A stretch of 64,000 nucleotides of DNA from Cyanodermella asteris (GCA_900618795.1 UYJD01000004.1:376395-440394), one strand, 5' to 3'; positions 42,493 through 53,505 are shown, counted from the first letter of the stretch. Notes: a model not told the origin generated them from the sequence alone. Numbers and translations: made by a program.

Positions 42493-44244
42493 ATGGGGAG
42501 TCCTCTCGAAGGGCAGATTTCACTCGTGACCATCACTGGCATCGGTTTCCTTGTTTTGGTTGGTGGCGGAACCGATTGAATGTACCCAGCGATTGGCTGA
42601 CAAGATCAGATTGTTGCCACTGTCATCTATCGATGGAAATTTGACAGTCTCTCTCGGTATCCGGGACCTTTTCTCGCCAAGTTCACGAGCCTGTACGTAG
42701 TCTACTACCTCGTCCGTGGCGATCTCCATATCAAGCAGAGGCTTTGGCACCAGAAATATGGTAGGAACTGCATTCGTGACTCGCGTCGGTGTCGCTGATG
42801 AGGAACAGGACCCGTCGTTCGAATTGGCCCAAAGAGGCTTATTTTTAATTCGCAAACTGCTTTGAATGGTATTTGAATGTCTGGTTAAGTAACATGACCT
42901 CATCTGAAATGCTCGCAGAGATCTATCGATCCCGCAACGTTCAAAAGTCGGCGACGTATACTTCCATGAACCCGGTTCCCGGCCACCCGACGGTCTTCAG
43001 TTCAGTCGACAAAAGCGTGCATCGACTGAAGCGGAAGGCACTATCTCCGGGATTTTCCGACCAATTCATTCGTGGATTCGAGCAGGTCATACTCGCAAGC
43101 GCAGATGAATTCGTCGAAGAGATGCTGCCGACTTCAGGCACATGGTCACAACCCCAAAACATGACCGATCGATGCATGTATTTCACACTGGATATCATGG
43201 GTGTCTTTGGCTTTGGTCGCTCGTTCAATCTCCAGAAAGATTCGATCAATCGTGGTATTGAACATGGAATGCACGCTGGAGTATTCATTTCTACCGTGTG
43301 CAGCATGGCCCCTGGACTACGGAGTTTGGGCGTGCACAAATACGTCAAGTTCAAGGGCGCCTGGACACAAGCAAGATTCGGCGCCTTCGTTCGAGGGGTA
43401 ACTTAGGAAAGAGTGAAGCTTGCTCGGGATGCTCGACCCGATCTCTTCTCGTTCGTCATCGAGGTCAAGGACGAAGAAAGTGGGATGACCTTCAAGGGCG
43501 ATGACCTTTGGGCCGAGAGTCGATTTTTCCTGACCGCCGGTAGGTTTGTATTGACTGTGTTAACGAACAGCTGACCCAACATCCGCAGGCTCAGATACAT
43601 CGTCGACCGCACTCGCGGGTGGCTTCTTTTACCTCTCGCGATACCCGGAAGCACACCGGAAACTTCTGGACGAGCTTGTTGAAACATTCGCATCGAATGA
43701 TGACATCCGTCTTGGACCCAAACTTTCTGGCTGTCGATACCTCCGGGCCGTCATCGACGAAACAATGCGTATCAGCCCACCAGTCGCGGTTGCATTGTGG
43801 CGAGAGGTCTGCGAAGGTGGTCAGATTTTCGACGGCAATTATGTTCCGCCAGGCGTCGATGTCGGAGTAAGTCTATACAGTCTCTTCCATTCCGAATCTA
43901 TTTACCCGGAACACAACGCCTTCATCCCGGAGAGATTCCTCGACAATGGTCCATTCCCAAATCACCTAGAAGCGGCCAAAATAACGTTCAAGCCCTTCTC
44001 CCTCGGAAGTCGTAACTGCGCCGGTATGAATCTTGCCTATGCAGATATGACGATCCTTGTTGCGAAGGCTGTCTGGGCGCTTGAATTCAAGATACCTGAT
44101 GGCCCAGAACGGCAGATTGGTGAGGGCACGCCAGGTGGCATTCCAGGCAGGCAAGTCCAGAAAGAGTTTCAGCTTGATGCTTACATTGTATCGCTGCATG
44201 AAGGGCCCTATTTACAATTTCGACCGCGGGTCTCAGTTGGTTGA
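42493..44244 (+). pseudogene. Cytochrome P450 monooxygenase with in-frame TAG
   Basis: Exons 42493-42558, 42610-42760, 42809-42868, 42919-43539 and 43589-44244 join to 518 codons with TGA. The single break is TAG at 43404-43406, codon 255. Introns are 48-51 bases with branch points such as GCTGAC. An N-terminal membrane helix (SLVTITGIGFLVL) precedes YRWKFDSLSRYPGPFLAK, the proline-rich hinge. The I-helix oxygen-activation motif is AGSDTSSTA, the K-helix ExxR is ETMR, and the haem loop is FSLGSRNCAG with the cysteine ligand. The protein resembles ER-bound fungal class II P450s of the benzoate/steroid-hydroxylase-like groups; the substrate is unknown. The TAG lies between FGAFVRGVT and ERVKLARDARPDLFSF, a helix normally continuous in the family. 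The only GT-AG pair around it would be 9 bases, too short to splice. All catalytic residues lie after the stop, so without readthrough the product is dead. Confidence 0.8.
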
Positions 44245-44796
44245 GTCAACGGTCTTGAGCTTGGAAATAAGGATAGGCCTGACATGGTCGAGCCTCATTA
44301 CACGCGGCTCACCTGCGGGGGGCAAAGAATTGTGGTCTCTTGCCAAGATTTATTGTGATACGGTTGACCGTCGGATAAAGTTCGTGTGTTTGTCAAAACA
44401 GTCTCATTCCTTTCGCTGTGTACATGTCAAATATGATGTTCCTCCAGTGACTAGTTCTGTGGGGCCCACTTCCGGGGCAATCATTTTGTTGCATATCCCT
44501 TGTTTTGAAGCCACACTCACCCCGTCGGCGCTGGCCAGCGGATCCAAGCCCCACTGTATACACGCGCAAAGTACCATTCTCGTCCTGCTGCTCACAAGAC
44601 ATGGGACCAGTCGAGATCGTCGAGATTCTGCACATTCCTCACCTCGAGCCGAGTTTCACATTCCTGAGCACATCCGGACTGCGAGATCTGTTTTGCCTCT
44701 CTGCAACGGCTGATGTGAACAAAGCCTTATATACCCTTCATTAAGCCCACCTCTTCCAACCTGCAGGTTGTATGCACTTGTGCCGTTCATCTTACC
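44245..44796. other. Intergenic, no supported gene
   Basis: Between the P450 and the serine-repeat gene, both plus strand. It contains the TATA-like element listed next; nothing else is recognised. Confidence 0.6.
44728..44733 (+). promoter_or_regulatory. Probable TATA box of the serine-repeat gene
   Basis: TATATA in the context CTTATATACCC lies about 64 bases before the ATG at 44797. The spacing and the secreted-protein target fit a strong, regulated promoter. Confidence 0.45.
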
Positions 44797-46399
44797 ATGT
44801 GGTCGATTCTCCCCCTTTTCCTGGTTGCAGCTTTCTCCGCCACTGTTAGCTTGGCCCAACTTGTTGGCCCACCCTACCCTAGTGGCTCTGGAAGCTATGA
44901 CGGACAATATTTCCAGCTGAACGACTATCTCGACGACTGGTACTACGGACTCGATCCGACCGATCACGTTGCAAAGCTTTGGCCAGTTAACAGGATCCAG
45001 GCCAACTATTCAGGATTCGATAACTACTGGTACGAATATTACCCGTACGGCGACCCTGGAGTCCAGTATGGTAACTACCACGGTGGATTCCGGTTGACTT
45101 GGCGGCCGATCTACGATGATTGTAGATACCCTTTCTTCCAGAAAGTCAACACCAGCTCCTTCCAAAATCTATACAAAATCGTGCTCAGCGCCTACGACCC
45201 ATCAGGCCTGGGACCGGTCTTCTTCAACTTCACTTGTGATATTGGAACAGGCTGCCAAGACAGTAGTGGCTCTGTTCAGGTCTACGATCTGAACAACATC
45301 ACCTACAACAGCTACAAGAACGCCGACACCTCTTTGACACCGGACGGCACGTCCCTTTGGTATCTGAGTCCCCAAAATCTCGACACCGATCCTTCAAACA
45401 GGCAGGGTGGTCCTTTGGCGTTCAATTGGAACCAGGACGGTGGCCAAGGAACTCCCGACCAGTATACGTTGGGAACTGCCTCCTGTGGTTGTAACGCCGG
45501 CACCTGTGCAGGACCGCCCTCGGCAACCTCAACAAGCAGCTCGTCATCCAGCTCAAGTAGTAGCGTTCCGGCTACGACAACTAGCTCATCAAGCAGTAGC
45601 ATTGACCTAGCTTCGGCCCGCTCCGCCTCTTCAGCCTCTCGCGCCTCCTCCGATGCTTCGGTCTCCTCCGTCCACTCCGCCTCCTCGGTTTCCTACTACT
45701 CTTCCAGATCTGCCAACAGCGTCTCGGTCGTGTCCTCACAGTCCGCCGCAAGCGCATCACGCCAATCCGCTAGGTCATCCGTCACCGCCAGGCAATCCGA
45801 GCACTCGTCCTCCCTCAGCCAGGTCCGTCAATCCAAAAGCGACGCCCAATCCTCCGCCAGCGCCTCGCACGCTGCCGCCCGCTCCTCCGTCACCGCAAGA
45901 CAGTCCGCGCACGTGGACTCTCTCGCCGCGGTCCGCTCTTCGAAGACTGCCTCTGCCAGCGCCTACCGTGCCTCCATCGACGCGGTCGCCAGCCTGTCGC
46001 ACGCCTCGGCGCGCTCGGCCGCCACGCTCTCCAAGTCGCTGGCCAGCGTCTCGCGCGATGCAGCGCGGTCCTCGGTCTCGGTGTCGAAGTCTCTGGCCAG
46101 TGTTTCGCTCGACTCGGCACGGTCCGTGGCGTCGTATTCGAAGTCGGTGGCCAGCATCTTGCTCGCTTCGGCCCAGTCTGTAGTCAGCGTTTCGAGATCG
46201 TCGGCAAGCGTTGCGAGGGTGTCGTCGTTGTCGGTGGCGTCGGCTTCTCTGGCCGCCAGACAGTCTACTACCAGTGCTGCTCCTGGTAAGTTTCGATCCG
46301 TACCCTTTTTTTGCTTGAATTGAATGCTGACAGATGGGAACAGGTAAAAGGGCGCAACCCACCGAAGAGGAAGAGGCGTTGATTACCGCTTCGGCTTGA
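44797..46399 (+). CDS. Secreted protein with globular head and serine-repeat tail
   Basis: Exons 44797-46285 and 46344-46399 (GTAAGT...CAG, 58 bases) give 514 residues and TGA. Residues 1-20 are a signal peptide (MWSILPLFLVAAFSATVSLA). Residues about 21-240 are a Tyr/Asp/Gly-rich globular head with six cysteines, ending CGCNAGTCAGPP. Then comes a poly-Ser linker and a long tail built of Ser/Ala/Val/Arg repeats. The clearest units are 18 residues long and begin SKSLASVS, SKSLASVS, SKSVASIL and SRSSASVA. The repeats have a regular hydrophobic-serine pattern that could form extended beta or helical rods. The tail ends in an acidic TEEEEALITASA, not a GPI signal. No family was recognised for the head. 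A wall-bound or extracellular-matrix role is inferred from secretion and the Ser-rich, O-mannosylatable tail. Confidence 0.78.
45600..46270 (+). repeat. Coding tandem repeats, Ser/Ala-rich
   Basis: Degenerate repeats inside the preceding gene; the last four 18-residue (54-base) units, about 46030-46245, are the most regular. The GC-rich, TCG-rich DNA gives long shadow frames on all strands. Confidence 0.75.
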
Positions 46400-46970
46400 A
46401 CTAACTAGGATGGGGCTTTGTGAGATGCGATATGAGGGGTTTTGTTTCGCAACGATAGTGAGGCTTTTAGTAAAGCGTTGCGCGTGTTCCGATAGCTTCT
46501 GTGTCCAGTAGACTTGATTCTACGTGGGGTAATATAAGGATGTACTGAGATTGATCAGTCACGACGGCCTGCATTTTAGCTTAGTTTGGAAGACGGAGAA
46601 TGTTTCAAAGACCCGGCCGGGATTAGACATGACATTGAAGGATCCTTTTTTGCACCGTGCACCGCAAAGATCCGAAGTAACTCTTGAAAACGAATCACAG
46701 CTCTTGCACGCATGGAGCTTTGGTCCAAAGATTTCCCTAGAGACATGATGTAGTGCATGGTTTCCATTGTACCTGGCCGAGCACACGACAACATGCTTAC
46801 TGAGCCTCTTGATCGCCACCTAGCTAAATTTCTCAGCGAGTCATCTCAATCTGTTGCCAATCAGATACCTCCGGTCTGTATCACATGGAGTGTTTGTCCC
46901 GTTCGCGTTTGCAAAAAGAGGTGGTAATGGGTCTCAGTAATCTGATCAATGTCGACCATCAACCTACCTT
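46400..46970. other. Convergent intergenic region, no supported gene
   Basis: Between the 3' ends of the serine-repeat gene and the mannosyltransferase gene. Nothing recognised. Confidence 0.6.
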
Positions 46971-48797
46971 TTACGACGCATCGCCTTCGTCTAGGCCACC
47001 TCCATCTCCTAACGCACTCTCCACCTTCCCATCGTCGCCCATGATCAAGTTCTCCTCGGCTCCACCAATGTCCCCGCTGTCGACTTGCTCGGCCGATCCC
47101 TGTCCAGAGTCCCCATCCGCTGCACTCTCATGCAGAGCCTGTTTGTGGGATTGTTGCGACAGGAACTCCGGCGACGGCTCCAAAATGGTATCGAAGTAGT
47201 GATTGATTTTACCGCAGATGTCAGTCTGCCCCTCCCAGTCCTTGAATTTTCCCTCCAACTCACAAGCGACCCAGCGTACCTCGTTCCACAAGTCCCGCTC
47301 GATCCCGTTGAGCGTCTCGACAACCTCCGGCGGGTGCGTGAACGCCGCTCCCGCCTCGTTTCCGTGAACGTCCTAAGTCAGATCGTACGGGCTGCCGTGA
47401 TTGAAGACGTCCTTTGCATTCCACTTTGGCTGGTTGCAGTGCAGGAAGAAGGGCCGCGCGGGGGCGTCGTCGTCGAAGCTATCGTGTTCCGGTGTCCGCG
47501 TGTCCGAGTCGTGCGTCGTGGTCAGGTTCGAGTAGCGGTGGAAATCCTGGACGGGGTCGTGCTGAACCATGGCAAAGATCCAGATGCCGTCGTTTTGGGC
47601 ATTTTCGTGCCCGACGGCGTCGACCATGTGGTGAAGCTGATAGAAAGGGAGGCCGAGCGTCTGGGCAGCCGGGATGAAGGTTTCCTTGTCGCCTTGGCCG
47701 GGCGCATTTTGACACAGAAGCTGGTAGTAGTGATCCGGTCCGTAGTAGTTGTAGTATGCGACGAGGGCTAGGACCTGCAAATGACTAGCTTTGTTGAGCA
47801 TCATTTGGCCTGTTTCTGCGGCAGGCCGTACACCACGATGTTCGGGTATGCCATCGTTGATCAAGTAGAAGATGGGGCTGGCGGTACGGTACCAGAAATC
47901 GGGCCAGATCACCATGCCGGTGGTCTTGAAGGGCTCGGCTTCGAAGAGCTCTTCCGGGGGACGCAGCGCAAAGTTGTCGGCGTCAAGCCACAGTATCTCC
48001 TGAAAGCTAGAGAAGAGGATGGCGAAGATCTTGAATTGAAAGTGCTCGATCCTCCTCTTCATGACGTACTTGTTGTGGTCGTGGTAGAAAACTTCCTGGA
48101 GAATCTTGCATTCTGCGTTCATGGTCGGGAGGACGGTCTCGCAGATGTACGGCTCGTACTCTTCGGGCGAGTTCATCCACACTTCAATCGGCAGATTGGT
48201 GCCCGTTCGGCGTATCATCCGGAGCGAAACCACAAATATGGGAAGGTAGTATCCTGCTGCAGTGGTGACGATGCCTCGGCGTGCACTGTTTGCACTGGGG
48301 ACGTATGCAAACGTCGTCTTCACTTTTTCTACGAATTTCCGGTGTGCATCTCTCATCTTGACAATATCGCTGACCTTCATCCTCAGTATGTTTCCTGTAT
48401 GGTCCGTGGCTGTGCTGTTGTAGCCAGTAAAGTCCAGTCCCTGATCGTTTTTGATCCTGGGTGCTTCGGGAGGGTAAGCATCCAACAGCGGCTGCAGCTT
48501 CGCCCATAGATCCTTGGCCGCATTGATCGAGTCCAGATGTTGTACCGTTTCCGCTGCAGCGTGCGCATCGCTACTTGATGATGGCGCAGTATGTGAGGTG
48601 CTTGTGGTGCTGGGCCGTCGAAAAGCATCGAGCTTTTGGGCAATTTTACCCCCAATTTCGGGGAACTGTGCCTTTACCGTAGCTGCGTACGGTTTACTCA
48701 GGTAGAAAAGGAAGATAAAAATCAGAAAGAGGCTGATATAGAGGAAGATGCCGGTGGGGCGCCGTGCAGATCGAAAGTCGACGAGCATTGTGTACAC
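46971..48797 (-). pseudogene. GT71 (MNN1/MNN2-type) mannosyltransferase with in-frame TAG
   Basis: Start ATG at 48797. A type II membrane anchor lies at residues 17-36 (IFLYISLFLIFIFLFYLSKP), followed by a Ser/Thr stem. The catalytic domain contains RRGIVTTAAGYYLPIFVVSL, RRTGTNLPIEVWM, EYEPYICETVLP, WLDADNFALRPPEELF (the DxD-type metal site) and ETGQMMLNKASH. These are signatures of fungal alpha-mannosyltransferases that extend N- and O-glycan mannose in the Golgi. The frame stops at TAG 47373-47375 (codon 475). It then continues in the same frame for 133 codons to TAA at 46971. That part contains RDLWNEVRWVACELEGKF and DICGKINHYFDTI, the usual C-terminal block of this family. So the coding sequence extends past the stop. 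Truncation would remove a conserved segment, though not the DxD region. I found no splice pair that removes the TAG and keeps frame convincingly. Confidence 0.8.
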
Positions 48798-49816
48798 GAT
48801 AGCAAGAGTCCCGCTCGAGTGCTGGCCTTACAGACGGCCGATCAGTACTGGTGAGGGCTATTATGAGAGAACTGCAATCATCCACGTAGTAAAATCACAT
48901 CGAGGAGCGCGAACAAAAGAGAGAGAAAAACATCCTGCCGCCCTCCGCGTTGGAGGCTCTCGCCATCGGAGATGGGACAGGGGTCCAAAGAAGGGAGTGT
49001 TTCCAACCCTATAGAACCGAGACCTCCAATCGCCCGACCAGAAGTTTGGTATTGGCGAAGCGAACTTGGCGTTCCTGAACGTCGAGTCGAGGAATGAGGC
49101 ATCCCTTGAGAAGATCGAAGAATGGAGTCGGAGCAAGCAAGGGGAGGCAAGGTGTGCCGGAGAATGGTTAGTGCGGACGGCGTTCTTTCTGCCTCGAATC
49201 ATTTGAGAAGGGCACCTTGTGTCTTCAAAACCGCGAGTCCGATTGCTACCGATGTTGGCACGATGAGCAGATCCCACCAATGTCCACATCTCGAACGGCT
49301 GCTGGATATTGGCGTCGCTCAATCAGCTTACCTCGACACTATGTCCACCGGATGGTGGCGTGTGTCGTGATGCAGACCAGGGTGCCATTGGTCTTCCCTC
49401 AGCTGCATAGTCACTCTGGCATGTCTTTCCGCATGGCGTGGCCTGTACAGATCAGCTTCGCTGCACGCCATGACGACGAGCTGAATCGGTCGTCGGCGCA
49501 GATGGTCAAACTTCGCAACAAGGCCGCGATTCTCTCCAATGGCATCGACCTCGGAGCCCACTTCCTCACACACACACATCCTTGCTAGCTCTGCAAGAGC
49601 CGGTTTCATGGGGGGTTGCAAGATCAGCCTCGTGGGCAAAGAAACTACGTGTCGGCGGACATGTTCAATTCAAAAAAGGGGTCCCGACTTTTGTGTTCTC
49701 CGAAATGAAAAAGATGTTTTATGAAATTCTGGAAACGCCCGGCTAACTTGTTATCGTTTCTCTTTTTGCCATTTCGAATTCCCGTAGAAACAAAGGCGGC
49801 CATCTTTCCCCGTTGA
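48798..49816. other. Divergent intergenic region, no supported gene
   Basis: About 1 kb between the mannosyltransferase gene (minus) and a rhodopsin-fold gene (plus). Short ORFs only. Confidence 0.55.
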
Positions 49817-51071
49817 ATGTTCGAGGCGATGGGTGTCGCACCGGTGCTGCAGCCGCCGACTGGCATTTCATCGAACTTTGCAGACCCGCCAACTCCTTAT
49901 CGGTCCTATGTGATTGGTACGGCTTTCGTTGTCGTGATCACCAGCTTGTTTGTTGCGCTTCGACTTTTCACTCGGGCCATCATCATCGGTAAAGTGCATT
50001 CAGAAGATTGTACACTGCTGAGTCACTGCCTGATCGTGCACTCATCTAACTAGTTCAGACTTTTGTGCTCTTGCGTGGGCATCGCTTGTCGCATATTCCG
50101 GAATCGTGTTATCTCTCCAGCGATATGGGTTTGCCCGGCACCAGTGGGATGTCACGGCATCGATGTTCTCGAATATATCCTATGTACAGCACGAAGGTCT
50201 GCAAATCTGTTGATGAGATACTGACAGTTGGCATTAGTGGGTTAACATTGTCTACATCATATACGGACCGACCGCTCTGCTTGCAAAGCTATCGGTGCTG
50301 TACCAGTTCAAGCGCATCTTCGTAACGAAACGAGACGCGACACTCTGGGTAGTCTACGTCTCCATCGCGTACAATGTCGTCTTCTACACCGGCATTTTCT
50401 TCGCTTGCGTGTTCCAATGTTGGCCTCGAGAGGCCATCTGGAATCCCAACACCGAGGGCGTTTGCACCGACGGCGAAGAAATTGACCTGGCTTCCGGGAT
50501 CCTCAATCTACTCTCGGACGTCGAGGCGCTGCTCTTGCCCGCCTGGGCAACCTGGCATCTGAGAATGCCCATCAAGAAGAAGGCACTGGTCTTCGGGGCA
50601 TTCTCGGTCGGCATCTTTGCCGTGGTCGTCGGCATCGTCGGAATGTACTATCGCGTGAGGCTGCTGGTCACGACGGACTTTACCTGGGAAGCCTCGCACC
50701 TTGCCATGCTTGCGTACGTACCTCGCCCGCTTGCCACGATGCCTTTCTGTGTCATATTCAAAGATGCGGATCGACTGACTCCAGCCAGTGTTGCCGAGAT
50801 GGGTGTGGTCATCATCGTCGGCTGCGCTCCGTCACTGCCGCGCTTCTGCCACTTCTGCGCCAACGGCTTTTCGAGGCGAGAGAAGAGCTCAACGGGCATG
50901 TTCCGCGTCAGTTCTCGGAACCTGTTTCTCAAGAAGAGAACTATGAGAGGGGAAGACAGCCTGCTGGGTCCTTCAGCGGTCCCGCCGGAGCAGTTGAGAC
51001 GAACACGCTCCAACAGTGCGGCTGGGCCTCAGGACACGGATCCACGATCGAATCAGCTTCGATCGAACTGA
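49817..51071 (+). CDS. PTH11-like rhodopsin-fold membrane protein (SAT4 family)
   Basis: Exons 49817-50009, 50059-50183, 50238-50713 and 50789-51071 give 358 residues and TGA. Introns have GTACAC, GTACAG and GTACGT donors; the third intron (75 bases) contains no stop and keeps frame, so a retained form would also be open. Seven hydrophobic segments are seen: YVIGTAFVVVITSLFVALRLFTR, FCALAWASLVAYSGIVLSL, WVNIVYIIYGPTALLAKLSVLYQFKRIF, LWVVYVSIAYNVVFYTGIFFACVF, a segment at LNLLSDVEALLLPAWATW, ALVFGAFSVGIFAVVVGIVG and AEMGVVIIVGCAPSLPRF. The R-L-x-T-R after TM1, the K-L-S-x-L-x-x-x-x-R-I-F motif and the F-x-C-x-P-x-x-x-x-W type loop mark the fungal rhodopsin-domain (PF20684) family. Such proteins are orphan GPCR-like sensors. 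No CFEM domain is present. Confidence 0.85.
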
Positions 51072-51683
51072 AGTCCGGTTGGAACCTCCCCGAAAAGTGA
51101 CCTTGGCACAAAATTTTGTGTCAGACAGGTATGAAAAAGTGCGTGGCGATGAACGGGATTGCGGTCCGTCAGTGTAAGGAGCGCTTCGAACGAACCAATG
51201 TGTACGTTGCCTGAATGTCAAAAAGCAACGTATGGGCAGAAAGGCACTCGCCTACGCCAACAAAACAAAAGAAGTGGTCAAGGTGTAAATACTGTCGCAG
51301 GGATGTTTTTTGTGCACCTCCATCGCGTTGTTAGTGTACCAGATCTGACGCGTCGACGCTTTACCGAAGAGAGAAGAGAAGTCACCAATCGTAAGAGCTC
51401 GATTAACACGCGGAAGCTAAGACCAAAATTGTCACGCCGAGCCGCTGAAGGAGGTGCACAAAAAACCTCCCTGCGACACTGTACATCGCTTTGACCGACT
51501 GGTCAGAGGCTAGATAGATTTCGCACAGATGGTCGCCTGGCTACTAAGATCGGTATCGCTGCCATGAACTTTATCGCTTCGTCTCGCCCACTCCAGCTCA
51601 CTCTCATTCGTCCGATCCTCGTCGGGCACATTCGCCGGTTGAGATTGTTCCGGCCCATTGAGCGCTCGGCACAGATCTGACAA
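51072..51683. other. Convergent intergenic region, no supported gene
   Basis: Between the rhodopsin-fold gene and the unknown membrane-protein gene. Nothing recognised. Confidence 0.6.
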
Positions 51684-53505
51684 TCAACGTGAGCAGTCAT
51701 CTTGCGTATAGTGTCGGGACAACTTACTTATCGTCGGGGCTAGCATGTAAACGACCGCTTGCAGCGAAAACCCAATGGACAATATCTGACCCCATCCAAA
51801 GACGTTGTCGCCGTAGGCGAAGCCGAAAGCGATTTCCGCTTGCTTCCGCACTTGTATGATGCACGCAAGGTCGACCCAGACGGCGGCCAGGCTCGAAAAG
51901 CTCAATCCCAGCCAGAGCCGTCTGATTGAGTCGCTGGAAAGGTGGAACGTACTCTTATTGAGGGTGATAGCTACCAGCAAGACCATCAGGCCCAACATTG
52001 CGCTCTCCGAGTACGTCGCTATTCTCAGATAGGTGAGCGGCCAAGCGCCATCGACGTAGCAGGGTGTGTCGATATAGTCGGCCCAGCCTCCTCCCAGGCC
52101 TAGCCCCCCTTCCGCATCGTTCGTCAGGACCCGGAGGCTCATTTCGACGATGAAAGCCATAGACGCGAGGAAGTTGCAGGCCTGCGCAGTGATGCGGATG
52201 CCTGCACCTCGTTTGTGAGATTCTTTGAATGACCATAATGGCAGGAGGGCTGCGGTGGTGTTGATCAAGAGCAATGTCACAAGTACCGACAAGACCAATT
52301 CGTATAAGCTTGCAGCAACGCCAACGTAAGTCTTTACTAGCGTTGCAACTGTACCCATGATTGAGAACCAGAGGACTGAATCCCAGAAGAGGAAGGCACC
52401 TTTGACAGTGTCGCCGCGGATTCGTTCGTGGAGATCGTCCATGTCGTGACCATGAGTCTCCCGGTACCGAAGATACCGTAAGAGGACGACAAAACACGTC
52501 CCCAAACCGGCGATGCTAGCATATGCGCCAAGAAGCTATCGCCTGTCAGTTTCGGTCGCTTCAGTTGAGGAGGGAGAAACCTACTCCGATACCTCCGATA
52601 TCCGCATTGCCAGAGTAGCCCAAGCCCAGACAAGCAGAGGCAGAGCATCTTGAAGATGCGGCACGGAGCGCTGTATCGTATTCTGGTAACAGGGCAGTAA
52701 ATTGAGCCGAGTCCTTGTCAGGTGGTTTGTCAGTATCATCCACCCCAATAGTCGGATTCCAGCTATGATTTGACTTCGGCCCGCTGTCAAAGGCGGCTGC
52801 GGCCATGAAAGTGATGGTGTTGTTTGACGTGGTATTATACGGTGGTCGTAATGATGCTTTGTACAGGTCGGCCATTGTGCTCAAACCGGGAGCGGGCGGG
52901 TGTGCTGGTGCCAACCAGAAGCGATAAAACTGGCCAACCTTGTCGCAATTTCTGGTGAAATCGATATCGTGGAGAGGATCATCGAAGCCGACGGTGTTGC
53001 TACAAGTTTTCACGGCCTCATGGAGAGTGTTAGTCAGCCCACCAACATGTTGTAACGCTTCCCACAAAACGTAGTAGTCCTGAGGCTCTATGGTGGTCGA
53101 GTTCGGTAGCATGGTAGCAAGACCGTTCGCGACCCTTTGCACATCAGCGTGTGTAGCCGTGGTAGATCCATTAGACTTGAGGTCGTAGATGTCCTTTGTA
53201 ATCCAGCAGTTCTTGGTCAAGTTCAACTGCGAAGGGAGAATCCCACGAGTAGGATTGTTCAGCGGGATGAGTTGCAGGCTGTTCACAGTCCTTTGATACT
53301 GGTCATCTATGGTCACATTAAAGCCGATAGCGTAATAGGCCATTGGATCAAGTAGATCGTAACGAAGAATTGCAGATAAAGCGGGAAAGGACTCATTGAA
53401 AGCATATCGCAAAGATGTCAAGCAGAGAGCGAGAGCAACAAACCTCGAACGGCCCTTTCTATCAGGACGCAGGCCAAGTGGGACACGATAATAGTCTCCG
53501 GTTTG
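51684..53505 (-). CDS. Unknown polytopic membrane protein, 5' end unresolved
   Basis: Exons 51684-52535 and 52585-53505 (GTAGGT...TAG, 49 bases) join in frame and end in TGA, giving at least 590 residues. The upstream part begins near DYYRVPLGLRPDRKGRSR and enters a hydrophobic helix FVALALCLTSL. A large non-cytosolic domain follows with many N-glycosylation sites (NES, NVT, NLT, NGS, NST, NTT, NHS) and several cysteines. The last 280 residues hold about seven transmembrane helices, such as FVVLLRYLRY, VLWFSIMGTVATLV, LVLSVLVTLLLINTTAALL and LWLGLSFSSLAAVWVDLACI. The true start was not found: other minus-strand frames up to 53935 look coding (for example MADDTSERAFSSSSVKRL) but could not be joined confidently. 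One more N-terminal helix exon is likely. No family was recognised; the layout suggests a surface receptor or sensor. Confidence 0.65.

Noticed and set aside
43398-43406. GTAACTTAG as a 9-base intron in the P450
   Set aside because: It keeps frame and has GT-AG ends, but it is shorter than any known spliceosomal intron and has no room for a branch point.
42493-48797. Secondary-metabolite cluster around the P450
   Set aside because: No polyketide synthase, peptide synthetase, terpene cyclase or transporter lies nearby; its neighbours are surface-protein and glycosylation genes.
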